64,000 bases of DNA from Alteromonas sp. BL110 (GCF_003443615.1 NZ_CP031967.1:62001-126000), one strand, 5' to 3'; positions 9,001 to 17,921 are shown, numbered from the stretch's first letter. Numbers and translations are program-made. The notes: generated by a model from the letters alone, not told the origin.

Positions 9001-9834
9001 ATGACAAAAAATAGCCCTAGCGACGTTTTACAACAAATTGAAAAACACTATGCCGCGTTATCGCCTTCGGGCAAATCTATCGCGCATTACATCCAGCAAA
9101 ACCCTATCGCCGTGCTTAGCCAGTCCACTTCTTTTATTGCAGAAAAAACCGGAACATCAAAAGCTACCGTAAGTAGGTTCTTTCGACAGTTGGGATTCGA
9201 GTCGCACCAGCAAGCAAAAGACGCATTAGTGCAACTTCGTGAGCAAGGCGTGCCTGTGGTAAGCCCTTCCAGCAGTGTTTTACAACACGAAAGTGATAGT
9301 AAAAATTTAGCCAATACATTTGAAGGCACATCGTCAGACGCATTAAGAGACATCGCGAAGCTGCTTGCCTCAGCCGGTCAAGTAACGTTAATTGGGTTTC
9401 GCAACGCTTATCCTATAGCCCTTCACTTTAGGCAACAGCTTAAACAAATTAGGGCGTCGGTTCGCGTACTACCCCAACCCGGGCAGACCCTTAGCGAAGA
9501 TCTTATCGACCTCACTGAAAACGACCTAGTGGTACTTTTTGGCTTTCGCCGCAGGACCCGCCAGTTCAAGTTTGTACTAAACAGCATTAAACACTGCAAA
9601 ACTGTGCTTATAACCGACCCTACAGGCCAAGGTTATCGCCACGATGTTGACCACCTTCTTGTAACCCACATTGGTAGTGACTCGCCTTTCGATAGCTACG
9701 CCGCCCCAATGAGCTTAGTCGCATCCCTTTGTAACCTTACCTACGACGAGTTAGGCAGTGAGGCAGCAGACCGTGTTGATGCTATAACTGATATCTATAT
9801 TCAAATGGATGAACTAGAAAGCCCTAAGCGTTAA
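9001..9834 (+). CDS. RpiR/MurR-family transcriptional regulator
   Basis: A 277-residue regulator. The N-terminal HTH_6 domain (about 1-80, containing LSQSTSFIAEKTGTSKATVSRFFRQLGF) is followed by a SIS sugar-phosphate-type ligand domain (about 115-250, IGFRNAYPIALHFRQQL and DLVVLFGFRR). The frame extends to a TTG at 8974, but the ATG at 9001 has AAGG at good spacing. It stands at the head of the ureide block, and RpiR proteins usually control neighbouring catabolic genes, so the amidase/HpxW-like operon is the likely target. The ligand is unknown. Confidence 0.88.
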   Translation: MTKNSPSDVLQQIEKHYAALSPSGKSIAHYIQQNPIAVLSQSTSFIAEKTGTSKATVSRFFRQLGFESHQQAKDALVQLREQGVPVVSPSSSVLQHESDSKNLANTFEGTSSDALRDIAKLLASAGQVTLIGFRNAYPIALHFRQQLKQIRASVRVLPQPGQTLSEDLIDLTENDLVVLFGFRRRTRQFKFVLNSIKHCKTVLITDPTGQGYRHDVDHLLVTHIGSDSPFDSYAAPMSLVASLCNLTYDELGSEAADRVDAITDIYIQMDELESPKR

Positions 9835-9989
9835 CCCTTCCCACAGCATACTTTTTAAGCAATAATATATAAGCGGTCGTAGCACATAATTACGATTTCG
9901 CAAGCAAAAATGGAACTTTTTCGGTAAAAAGAAGGTATAAGTCTTAATGACTTTAATTTTACTGCAGTAAGCGTGTAGTTGAGGTGAAT

Positions 9990-10553
9990 ATGGATAAAAC
10001 GCAAGTAGTCATGGAAGAGGCTAACGGTATACTAGACTTTTGGTTTGGTGAACTGTCACCGGAACAATGGTTTAAAGAAGATATAGCACTGGATAAAACC
10101 ATTGCTTCACGGTTTTCTGCTTTGCATACAGCAGCGGCGCGCGGCGAGCTGTGGCCTTGGCGCGCTACGGCAACGGGTCGACTTGCCGAAATCATTCTTC
10201 TTGATCAGTTCTCCCGAAATATTTATCGCAATCAACCAGATGCATTTAGTGCCGACAGCATCGCGCTGGTATTAGCGCAGGAAGCGGTAAGCGTAGAAGC
10301 TGATAAAATGCTCACGCCTTGGCAGCGGGCGTTTCTTTATATGCCCTTTATGCACAGTGAGTCGCTAGCTATTCACGATGTCGCGATGGAGCTGTTCTCG
10401 CAAGAAGGGCTTGAGCGGGAATATACTTTTGAAAAGCGCCATCAAGAAATCATTGAAAGGTTTGGTCGCTATCCTCATCGAAATGCGGTGTTAGGGCGAG
10501 AGTCTACAGCCGAAGAAATTGCCTTTTTGAAAGAGAACCCTCAGGGCTTTTAA
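9990..10553 (+). CDS. DUF924 family protein
   Basis: A 187-residue soluble protein of the DUF924 family, recognised by ILDFWFGELSPEQWF near the start, IILLDQFSRNIYR in the middle and the closing GRYPHRNAVLGRESTAEE. The fold is all-alpha, related to TPR proteins, and no activity is established. The ATG at 9990 has GAGGTG upstream. It lies between the RpiR gene and the amidase and is followed by a terminator-like structure, so it is probably a separate transcript and not part of the ureide pathway. Confidence 0.88.
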   Translation: MDKTQVVMEEANGILDFWFGELSPEQWFKEDIALDKTIASRFSALHTAAARGELWPWRATATGRLAEIILLDQFSRNIYRNQPDAFSADSIALVLAQEAVSVEADKMLTPWQRAFLYMPFMHSESLAIHDVAMELFSQEGLEREYTFEKRHQEIIERFGRYPHRNAVLGRESTAEEIAFLKENPQGF

Positions 10554-10627
10554 CTCCTCATTACCTGCGTTGCGTTTAGCCCCAAGCTATTTATACCCGT
10601 CGCCCTAGACAAAGAAAACGAAGAGAA

Positions 10628-10686
10628 AGCGCCGAAAAATTTCATAACCCGGTAAACGTGCTAAACCGCGGCGCTCTGTTTTTTTC
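10628..10686 (+). terminator. Possible terminator after the DUF924 gene
   Basis: AGCGCCG (10628-10634) pairs with CGGCGCT (10669-10675), enclosing a smaller CGGT/ACCG hairpin. A T-rich run with seven consecutive Ts follows. The large loop makes it a less certain intrinsic terminator. Confidence 0.5.
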
Positions 10687-10771
10687 TCTTGATCACGTCT
10701 TTCTTTATTCTCTTTCGTTAATTTTTGCCTATTCAAATTAAAAGCAACGATCGTTTCTCTTGACTTTATAG

Positions 10772-10787
10772 TGAAACAGTTGTTTCA
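10772..10787 (+). promoter_or_regulatory. Perfect palindromic operator before the amidase gene
   Basis: TGAAACA-GT-TGTTTCA is a 16-base site with perfect 7-base arms, 46 bases before the amidase start. It differs from the RutR-type sites elsewhere in the island. The TGAAA/TTTCA arms share a core with the TTTCACG repeats before the RpiR gene, so RpiR is the natural candidate to bind it. Confidence 0.5.
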
Positions 10788-10833
10788 TGAAGGAAAGACT
10801 AATAAAGAAACAATAACGAATAAGTAACGCGCT

Positions 10834-12117
10834 GTGAGCTCTCCTTTTGTACTGAAGCCCTGTGATGCAAAGTTCACACAGGCAATTAAAAATCTAGAAG
10901 CAACGTTCAATGGCATTAGTAACGGTGAAGACGAGACATCTTCTTCAGTTAACGTGGCATGTCAAGGGGTGGCCGACGGTACAACAAAAGCGCGTAACGC
11001 AGCAAAACCGCTTAGCGGTTTAGGGCTTGCAGTAAAAGACTTATTTGATGTTGAAGGCTTACCAACAGCGGCGGGCAATCCTGATTGGTTGGCAACGCAT
11101 TCTGTACCCAAAAGCACGAATAGCTGTGTAGCGAACATGCTTGAAGCAGGCGCCACGTTTAAAGGTAAAACCATTACCGATGAACTGGCCTACAGCTTAC
11201 ACGGGCAAAATAAACATTATGAAACCCTTGTAAACCCGGTAGCTCCAGCTCACATACCTGGCGGTTCTTCGTCGGGCTCTGCGGTTGCCGTTAGCGCACA
11301 CCTTGCCGATATCGGCCTTGGCACTGATACAGGTGGCTCTATACGCGTACCGTCAAGCTACCAAGGATTGTGGGGGCTTCGCACCACACACGGCGTCGTC
11401 GCTTGCGACAATATGGTAGCACTTGCACCTTCGTTTGATACCGTGGGATGGATGACAAGGGATTTAGATACACTGGCGAAAGTGGCCGATGTTTGTCTAG
11501 AGAGCGCTACGCAAACCGACATACCCAACGAACCTCGTTTAGGTATAGCAACGCATTTGTTTGAGCAAACTGCTCACAAATCGCTGTGTAAAACCTGGCT
11601 TAAAGCACTTGAAGACAATAATAATTGTATTGCGCTGCCAGAAGCACGGCTTAATTTAAACACGTTACAAACTGCCGCTACATTTCGCACTTTACAAGGC
11701 AACGAAATTTGGCAGCAGCATGGCGAATGGATTGAAAACACTCAACCCGATATCGCTAACGATATTATGGTGCGCTTGGATTGGTGTAAAACCATAACCA
11801 CACAAGATGTAGAACAAGCTAAAGCGCAACAAACCGTGGTAATAAATCATCTAAATACGCTATTTGAAGAAGTAGACGTTTTGGTTGTTCCCACAACACC
11901 CGGCGTAGCTCCTCGATGTGACGCCGACGATACGACTCTGGCAAATGATAGAAACGCTCTGCTGGCATTTACTGCGGTAGCCGGGCTTGCGGGTTTACCC
12001 CAGCTTCATTTACCGTTGTTTACCCTACACAAAGCTCCATGCGGTTTATCGCTTGTGGGCAAAAAAGGCAACGATCTTGCACTTCTCGCGTTAGCTAAAA
12101 CGCTAACCAATCGCTAA
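10834..12117 (+). CDS. Amidase-signature hydrolase, AMI1-like, ureide pathway candidate
   Basis: A 427-residue amidase-signature enzyme with a complete Ser-cisSer-Lys triad: Lys68 (LAVKDLFD), cis-Ser within GGSSSG (143-148), and nucleophile Ser169 in TDTGGSIRVP. The body strongly resembles plant AMI1-type amidases (GNPDWL, DELAYSLHGQN). The gene begins at GTG with a weak ribosome binding site. It precedes an HpxW-like oxamate amidohydrolase, in the place where Klebsiella has an amidase (hpxY), although no small AtzG/HpxX partner is seen here. The substrate is inferred to be a ureide or oxo-amide such as oxalurate. Indole-acetamide-type activity cannot be excluded. Confidence 0.8.
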   Translation: MSSPFVLKPCDAKFTQAIKNLEATFNGISNGEDETSSSVNVACQGVADGTTKARNAAKPLSGLGLAVKDLFDVEGLPTAAGNPDWLATHSVPKSTNSCVANMLEAGATFKGKTITDELAYSLHGQNKHYETLVNPVAPAHIPGGSSSGSAVAVSAHLADIGLGTDTGGSIRVPSSYQGLWGLRTTHGVVACDNMVALAPSFDTVGWMTRDLDTLAKVADVCLESATQTDIPNEPRLGIATHLFEQTAHKSLCKTWLKALEDNNNCIALPEARLNLNTLQTAATFRTLQGNEIWQQHGEWIENTQPDIANDIMVRLDWCKTITTQDVEQAKAQQTVVINHLNTLFEEVDVLVVPTTPGVAPRCDADDTTLANDRNALLAFTAVAGLAGLPQLHLPLFTLHKAPCGLSLVGKKGNDLALLALAKTLTNR

Positions 12118-12135
12118 ACGTGTAAAGCGCGTCAG

Positions 12136-12175
12136 GCTTTATTTAAGTAAGGGTTAAAGCGCACTTGAATAAAGC
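12136..12175. repeat. Inverted repeat between amidase and HpxW-like genes
   Basis: GCTTTATTTAAG (12136-12147) faces CTTGAATAAAGC (12164-12175), 12-base arms with one G-T pair and a 16-base loop. No T-run follows, so it looks like an RNA hairpin or protein site and not an intrinsic terminator. Confidence 0.45.
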
Positions 12176-12331
12176 ACTAAGCGCCCTATCGCATTCAAGT
12201 TGATAGCAGTAAGCGCAAGTGCGACCAAAACGTACGTCTTTTTGCCTTGCTTTTGTTTGGCTGTTGCTTAATACAGGCCAATTAAGGCTGAACAAGACAG
12301 CGTGGTTGCTGATTTTTTGAAGGAAATAATT

Positions 12332-13909
12332 ATGAGTGAAAAACCCAATATTGCGTTTACAGCCCCTCACTTTGCAGCATCACAGGTGGGCTTAAACATA
12401 CTAGAAAAAGGCGGCACTGCTATTGAAGCTATGGTTGCTGCTGCGGCCTCTATCGCGGTTGAATACCCGCATATGAACGGCATGGGCGGTGACGGGTTTT
12501 GGCTCATCAGTGAACCGGGCAAAAAGCCAGTAGGTATCGATGCATCAGGCGTGGCAGCAAAAGGCGCAACGCCTGCATTTTACGAAGGTAGCGATGCTAT
12601 ACCTAGCCGAGGCGGAAAGTCTGCATTAACCATGGCTGGCGCAGTTGCCGGTTGGAAAGCTGCGCTTGAAATAAGCCACAAATGGCAAAGCGGTTTACCG
12701 TTAAGTACATTGTTCGATACGGCGATAAGCCAAGCTAATTGGGGGATTGAAGTTACCCAAAGTTTAGTGGATGCCAGCAACAAAACTTTCGACGAGCTAA
12801 GCTTGGATGAAAATTTCGCGCAGTTTTTGATTAAGGGCAAGGCGCTTAAAAAAGGTAAAATTTTAAAACTGACAAAGCTTTCAGAAACCTTAAAGCATCT
12901 GGCAGACAAAGGGCTTGATGATTTTTATCACGGTGAGTTAGCGGCAAAACTCGCTGAAGACCTTGAAGCGGCGGGTTCCCCTATTCGTCTTGAGGATTTC
13001 AACAATTATAAAGCGACGATTGTTGAGCCATTGTCAGTGTCTACCAGCAAAGGCAAGCTTTATAACCTGCCTGCACCCACACAAGGTGTAGCTTCGCTTA
13101 TTATCTTGGCGCTGTATGACAAAGTTCAGCACTTAGGCAGTACCGATGCCGACATGGTGCATTTACTTATTGAGTGCACCAAACAAGCTTTCATTGCGCG
13201 CAATGCTAATGTAACCGACCCGTCGCGTACACCGGTTAATTTACAAAGTCTGTTAAGTGACGACGCGCTAGATGAAATGGCAAAAAATATATCACTAGAT
13301 AAAGCGTTGCCGTGGCCTCACGAAGCCAAGCACGGCGATACCATATGGATGGGATGCTGCGATTCAGAAGGGCGCATGGTGAGCTACATTCAGTCGCTTT
13401 ATTGGGAATTTGGCTCGGGCATAGTTAGCCCTCAAACCGGTATTGTGTGGAATAACCGTGGCACGTCGTTCTCGCTAGACCCAAACAGTAATCAATATTT
13501 GGCGCCTGGCTTAAAGCCGTTCCATACGTTAAACCCTGCGTTTGCCGAGCTTATCGACGGACGCCGAATGAGTTACGGCACCATGGGTGGTGAGGGTCAA
13601 CCTCAAACCCAAGCCGCGTTATTTGCCCGCCATATTTACCATGGACAGCCTATCGACAAAGCGATTTCTCTTGGCCGTTGGTTACTTGGCAGAACCTGGG
13701 GCGATCAAAGCCACAACTTAAAAGCAGAGCGCGATTTAGTTGAGTATGTGGGCGAAAGCTTACTGGCCCGGGGGCACGATATGGTTACGGTAGACCCTTG
13801 CAACGAACTTATGGGCCACGCGGGTGCCATTATTCGCGGCACAGAGGGCTCTGTAAGCGGTGCAAGTGACCCAAGAAGTGATGGTAAAGCTTACTTCGGT
13901 CATGCTTAG
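12332..13909 (+). CDS. hpxW: Oxamate amidohydrolase-like gamma-glutamyltransferase-family enzyme
   Basis: A 525-residue Ntn hydrolase of the gamma-glutamyltransferase family. It is made as one chain and should self-cleave before Thr337 in GDTIWMG, the equivalent of the nucleophile in GGT. No signal peptide is seen, so unlike true GGT it is cytoplasmic. Its ureide neighbours point to HpxW, which in Klebsiella hydrolyses oxamate to oxalate and ammonia. ATG 12332 has AAGGA; the frame itself opens 30 bases earlier. It follows the amidase by 214 bases and precedes the TSUP transporter. A plain GGT-like role in glutathione breakdown is the alternative. Confidence 0.75.
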   Translation: MSEKPNIAFTAPHFAASQVGLNILEKGGTAIEAMVAAAASIAVEYPHMNGMGGDGFWLISEPGKKPVGIDASGVAAKGATPAFYEGSDAIPSRGGKSALTMAGAVAGWKAALEISHKWQSGLPLSTLFDTAISQANWGIEVTQSLVDASNKTFDELSLDENFAQFLIKGKALKKGKILKLTKLSETLKHLADKGLDDFYHGELAAKLAEDLEAAGSPIRLEDFNNYKATIVEPLSVSTSKGKLYNLPAPTQGVASLIILALYDKVQHLGSTDADMVHLLIECTKQAFIARNANVTDPSRTPVNLQSLLSDDALDEMAKNISLDKALPWPHEAKHGDTIWMGCCDSEGRMVSYIQSLYWEFGSGIVSPQTGIVWNNRGTSFSLDPNSNQYLAPGLKPFHTLNPAFAELIDGRRMSYGTMGGEGQPQTQAALFARHIYHGQPIDKAISLGRWLLGRTWGDQSHNLKAERDLVEYVGESLLARGHDMVTVDPCNELMGHAGAIIRGTEGSVSGASDPRSDGKAYFGHA

Positions 13910-14004
13910 GTTTGTTTTTACAACTAGGGGCAGCGCAGCCGATGCATTAACCAGCGTGCACAATTTAACTTGTGTCGTTTAACGCTCATCAAACTAAGGG
14001 CGTT

Positions 14005-14060
14005 GCCTAAACCGCGTTGCTTTGACCGCGTAGCCTAAACCTCGTTGCTTTGACCGTGTT
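14005..14060 (+). repeat. Two tandem copies of a 28-base repeat
   Basis: Copy 1 is 14005-14032 and copy 2 is 14033-14060; they begin GCCTAAACC and share CGTTGCTTTGACCG, with three differences. They lie in the 239-base gap between the HpxW-like and TSUP genes. There are only two copies and no spacer, so this is not CRISPR. Confidence 0.8.
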
Positions 14061-14148
14061 AATTGGAATGCGTCTGTAAAGGCGCATCCGTAACAGTTCA
14101 GCGCATACAAAATATTTAAATAATAATTGTTAAAGAGATAGAAATCAC

Positions 14149-14967
14149 ATGCAGTTTTTAATGGATAACCTCACGGTTATATTATCGCTCGCGGGAACGG
14201 GCGTATTTGCTGGCATACTGGCCGGTATGCTTGGCGTAGGTGGCGGCATTGTTATTGTGCCAGTCCTGTTTTTCTTATTCCAAGCTTTAGGCGTGTCGCC
14301 TGAAAGCGCAATGGTAATAGCCACGGCGACATCGCTTGCGACTATTGTTCCTACTTCAGTTAGCTCTATTCGCGCTCATCACAGTAAAGGCAATGTCGAC
14401 TTCGCTTTGCTTAAAGCCTGGGCGGTATTCATTTTAGTTGGAGTACTTGCGGGAAGCTATGCAGTTACAGTAGTTAACCCTACGTTCCTTACTTTACTGT
14501 TTGGCACCATCGCCACCTTATCGGCGATTAACATGCTTATTGGCAAAAAAGACGCGCTATTTAGAGGGCTACCAGGTCGTGCAGGTCAGTCAGTAATGGC
14601 AACGTGTATTGGTTTATTTAGCTCTATGGTAGGTATTGGCGGCGGTACGCTAACCGTGCCTACACTTACCTTTTGTAATTACCCTGCGCACAAAGCTGTG
14701 GGGACTGCGGCGGCGGTAGGCCTAATCATTTCGCTACCCGCGGCACTTACGCTGTTATTCGTAGGAACTACACCTGCTGACGCCCCCTTCGCAACATACG
14801 GCTATGTAAACTTATTAGGTTTTGCCTGCATTGTTCCGCTAACGGTCTTGTTTGCTCCTGTCGGCGCAACCATTGCCAACAAGCTAGACGCAGGTTTACT
14901 TAAGAAAATCTTCGCTGTTGTTCTCATCATCACTGGCTTGCGCATGCTAGCGCAAGTGCTTATCTAG
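14149..14967 (+). CDS. TSUP (TauE/SafE) family anion transporter
   Basis: A 272-residue inner-membrane protein with about eight helices in two repeated halves, each marked by a glycine-rich motif (MLGVGGGIVIVPVLF near residue 28 and VGIGGGTLTVPTLTF near residue 163). The family moves sulfite, sulfoacetate and other small organic anions. Its place directly before the ureidoglycine aminotransferase (10-base gap) suggests an organic acid of this pathway, such as oxalate, oxamate or glyoxylate. That substrate is inference. Confidence 0.85.
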   Translation: MQFLMDNLTVILSLAGTGVFAGILAGMLGVGGGIVIVPVLFFLFQALGVSPESAMVIATATSLATIVPTSVSSIRAHHSKGNVDFALLKAWAVFILVGVLAGSYAVTVVNPTFLTLLFGTIATLSAINMLIGKKDALFRGLPGRAGQSVMATCIGLFSSMVGIGGGTLTVPTLTFCNYPAHKAVGTAAAVGLIISLPAALTLLFVGTTPADAPFATYGYVNLLGFACIVPLTVLFAPVGATIANKLDAGLLKKIFAVVLIITGLRMLAQVLI

Positions 14968-14977
14968 GAGTGCCCAA

Positions 14978-16258
14978 ATGTCTCAAAAAGCGACTAACAC
15001 AAATTCTAACGGAGCTTTAGCACCGCTTTCTCCGCCCCCTCGCTTACTAATGGGCCCAGGTCCTATTAACTGCTACCCGCGTGTACTAAGCGCTATGTCT
15101 ACACAATTAGTGGGCCAATACGACCCAGTAATGACGGGCTACATGAATGAGGTTATGCAACTTTATCGCGACGTTTTTAATACCACAAATCAGCAAACCT
15201 TTTTGGTCGACGGTACGTCGCGCGCGGGTATTGAAGCGGTTTTGGTCTCAGCCATAGAGCCTGGCGACAAAGTCCTTGTGCCTATCTTCGGGCGTTTTGG
15301 TCACTTGCTTGCTGAAATAGCCGAGCGCGCTGATGCAGAAGTTCACACTATCGAAGCACCTTGGGGCGAAGTATTTACGCCTGAGCAAATTGAAGCAGCA
15401 GTAAAAGAAGTAAAACCAAAGCTGCTTGCTATAGTGCAAGGCGATACATCTACCACCATGCTTCAACCGCTTGAGCATATTGGCGCTATTTGTGAAGCTC
15501 ACGATGTTTTATTTTACTGCGATGCAACTGCGTCAGTAGGTGGAAACCCGCTTGATGTTGATGCATGGAAGTTAGATGCAGTATCCGTTGGCCTGCAAAA
15601 ATGCTTAGGCGGCCCATCAGGCAGTGCACCTATTACGTTAAGCGATAAATTCGTTAAAACCGTACGTACCCGCCACCACGTTGAAGCCGGTATTCGCGAT
15701 GCGCACCATGAAGCTGCACGAGGCCCTAAAATTCGCTCGAACTATTTTGACTTGCCCATGATCATGGATTATTGGGGTGAAGAGCGCTTAAATCATCATA
15801 CCGAGGCGGCAAGTATGCTTTATTGCGCCCGTGAATGTGCGCGCCTGCATTTAGAAGAAGGTCAGCAAAACGTTATTGCACGACATAAAGTGGCTGGCGA
15901 CGCCATGCTAGCCGGTATTCAGGCTATGGGGCTTGAACCTTTCGGCGACCTTAAGCACAAAATGTACAACGTAGTAGGCGTTCATATTCCCGATGGTGTT
16001 CACGGTGAAGAGGTGCGCGAAACCCTACTGCTGCGCTTCAATATTGAAATTGGCACTAGCTTTGGGCCACTAAAAGGAAAAATTTGGCGTATTGGTACTA
16101 TGGGTTACAACGCCAGAGAAGATGCCGTACTGCATACCCTTCAGTCGCTTGAAACCGCACTTCGCATGCAAGGGTTCTCGCTACCTGCGGGTAAAGGCGT
16201 AGACGCTGCACTTAGTGTTTATGCCAAGGCTAAAGCTGCGGGAGCGGCGAATGGGTGA
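14978..16258 (+). CDS. pucG: (S)-Ureidoglycine-glyoxylate aminotransferase (PucG/HpxJ type)
   Basis: A 426-residue class V PLP aminotransferase of the alanine-glyoxylate group. The PLP lysine is in VGLQKCLGGPSGSAP. The N-terminal GPGPINCYPRVLSAM is characteristic. Next to allantoate amidohydrolase, the expected reaction is transfer of the amino group of unstable (S)-ureidoglycine to glyoxylate, giving oxalurate and glycine, as shown for B. subtilis PucG. AGGAG lies before the ATG. Its stop overlaps the start of the next gene by eight bases, which fits handing over a short-lived intermediate. Serine- or alanine-glyoxylate aminotransferase is the alternative. Confidence 0.87.
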   Translation: MSQKATNTNSNGALAPLSPPPRLLMGPGPINCYPRVLSAMSTQLVGQYDPVMTGYMNEVMQLYRDVFNTTNQQTFLVDGTSRAGIEAVLVSAIEPGDKVLVPIFGRFGHLLAEIAERADAEVHTIEAPWGEVFTPEQIEAAVKEVKPKLLAIVQGDTSTTMLQPLEHIGAICEAHDVLFYCDATASVGGNPLDVDAWKLDAVSVGLQKCLGGPSGSAPITLSDKFVKTVRTRHHVEAGIRDAHHEAARGPKIRSNYFDLPMIMDYWGEERLNHHTEAASMLYCARECARLHLEEGQQNVIARHKVAGDAMLAGIQAMGLEPFGDLKHKMYNVVGVHIPDGVHGEEVRETLLLRFNIEIGTSFGPLKGKIWRIGTMGYNAREDAVLHTLQSLETALRMQGFSLPAGKGVDAALSVYAKAKAAGAANG

Positions 16259-17495
16259 ATTCGCAGAGTTTTCTGAATTAGCCACGCAGGTTATGGCAAG
16301 GTGCGAAATGTTAGGCACCTTAAGCCAAGACCCTAGTTGCTTAGACAGGCGCTATTTAACCGAGCAGCACAAGCTTGCCAATCAACTGGCGTCTGGCTGG
16401 ATGATTGAAGCAGGCATGACCACCTGGCAAGATGCTGTTGGCAATATTTGGGGGCGCTATACCTCAAGTGTGCCTAATGCACCACGATTGATTCTAGGTA
16501 GCCATCTCGACACTGTGCCGAACGGCGGAAAGTACGACGGCATGCTAGGTGTGGTTGCCGCTATCTCAATGGTTGCCATGTTTGACGGCACACAAACCAA
16601 GTTTCCTTTTCACATTGATATTGTGGGCTTTTGTGACGAAGAAGGCACCCGTTTTGGCACCACGCTATTAGGTAGCCGCGCGCTAACCGGCAAGTGGCAG
16701 GAGCAATGGCGTCACTTAAAAGATGAAAATGGTATCAGCCTAGAGCAAGCCATGACTAACTTTGGCCTTAGTTTCGATGCGGTTAACAGTGCGGCTATTT
16801 CCCCCACCGACATTTTGGGCTATTTAGAGCTTCACATTGAACAAGGCCCCGTTTTAGAGCAAGAAAATCTGCCTGTAGGTGTAGTAAGTGCTATTGCAGG
16901 TGCCAAGCGCTTTAACTTTACCATTGAAGGAATGGCGGGACACGCCGGCACTGTGCCCATGTCTATGCGTCGTGACGCTCTATGTGCAAGTGCAGAAATG
17001 CTATTGGCGGTAGAAAGCATTAGCTTACAACGCCCTGGCGTTGTGGCCACCGTAGGTAAAATTGAAAATGCGCCGAACGGCGTAAACGTGATATCGGGTC
17101 GCACACGATTTTCCCTTGATATTAGAAGCGAAGATGATGGTTTACGCGATTCAGTATTGGCAGAAATATTGCAAAAATTTGATGACATTGCGCAAGCTAG
17201 GCAGTTAACACTCACCCGGGAGCAAACCCATAGTGCACCTGCGGTACATTGCGATAGTCAGTTAAAGCAAGCGCTCGTTCGCGGTGTTGAAGAAAGCGGT
17301 ATAGCACCACGAGTTCTAGCTTCAGGTGCCGGTCACGACGCCATGGCTATTGCGGATATTTGCCCAGTAGCCATGTTGTTCACGCGCTGTAAGGGCGGCA
17401 TAAGCCACCACCCTGCTGAGTCTATTACTAGTGATGATGTAGCTGCCAGTTTGTCGGTACTTTATAAAACCATAAGCAAACTCAAGCACGCGTAA
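16251..17495 (+). CDS. hpxK: Allantoate amidohydrolase
   Basis: A 414-residue zinc-dependent amidohydrolase of the M20 family, the usual length for AllC/HpxK. Metal ligands lie in GSHLDTVPNGGKYDG and FCDEEGTRFGTTLLGSRALTG, and the closing GAGHDAM and ISHHPAESI motifs match the carbamoyl-amino-acid hydrolase branch. It converts allantoate to ureidoglycine, CO2 and ammonia. The frame is open from 16215, but ATG 16251 has GGGAG and overlaps the aminotransferase stop, showing translational coupling. N-carbamoyl-beta-alanine hydrolase is a close relative, but the neighbours favour allantoate. Confidence 0.88.
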   Translation: MGEFAEFSELATQVMARCEMLGTLSQDPSCLDRRYLTEQHKLANQLASGWMIEAGMTTWQDAVGNIWGRYTSSVPNAPRLILGSHLDTVPNGGKYDGMLGVVAAISMVAMFDGTQTKFPFHIDIVGFCDEEGTRFGTTLLGSRALTGKWQEQWRHLKDENGISLEQAMTNFGLSFDAVNSAAISPTDILGYLELHIEQGPVLEQENLPVGVVSAIAGAKRFNFTIEGMAGHAGTVPMSMRRDALCASAEMLLAVESISLQRPGVVATVGKIENAPNGVNVISGRTRFSLDIRSEDDGLRDSVLAEILQKFDDIAQARQLTLTREQTHSAPAVHCDSQLKQALVRGVEESGIAPRVLASGAGHDAMAIADICPVAMLFTRCKGGISHHPAESITSDDVAASLSVLYKTISKLKHA

Positions 17496-17531
17496 TGTCC
17501 AAATCAGTACAGTCTTAAACAAGGGTCGATA

Positions 17532-17897
17532 ATGAAAATAACAAGGATTTACAACGATGAAGCGGGCAAGAGCCATTTTGGCGAGGTTGAAATAGCGCTA
17601 AAAGACGGCGGCCCTATCGGTATGCTTTCAGAAAAGTTTGGTGCAGATAAAATTATCTTTCGCGAGACACCTGCCGACTATGACTTCAAATGGCACCCTG
17701 CGCCTGCACGACAATTACTCTTCATTTTAAAAGGTCGTGCCGAATTTACCGTATCAAACGGAGAGCGCCATGTATTTGGAGCAGGCGATGTACTGTTACT
17801 AGAAGATACCGAGGGTGAAGGTCATTGCTCCCGTGCAATGTACAACGAGGTGCGTCACTCAATTTTTGTCACCCTAGAGGAAGGCGTAACGCTTTAA
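17532..17897 (+). CDS. Small single-domain cupin of unknown function
   Basis: A 121-residue single cupin. First motif region is WHPAPARQLLFILKGRAEF (about 57-75), the second FGAGDVLLLEDTEGEGH. It has only part of the usual metal-binding His set. It is 36 bases after the allantoate amidohydrolase stop, with AAGGG before its ATG, and a terminator ends the transcript after it, so it belongs to the ureide operon. The known ureide cupin, ureidoglycine aminohydrolase (AllE), is a double cupin about twice this size, so this is not a simple orthologue. A role in handling ureidoglycine or an intermediate is only a guess. Confidence 0.75.
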   Translation: MKITRIYNDEAGKSHFGEVEIALKDGGPIGMLSEKFGADKIIFRETPADYDFKWHPAPARQLLFILKGRAEFTVSNGERHVFGAGDVLLLEDTEGEGHCSRAMYNEVRHSIFVTLEEGVTL

Positions 17898-17921
17898 AAC
17901 AAACGTTAAAATCTCTCTAAG

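Noticed and set aside
8816..9007. 63-codon minus-strand frame before the RpiR gene
   Set aside because: It covers the operator-like repeats and has no family features.
14005..14060. Tandem repeat as a CRISPR remnant
   Set aside because: Only two copies, directly adjacent with no spacer, and no cas genes in the window.
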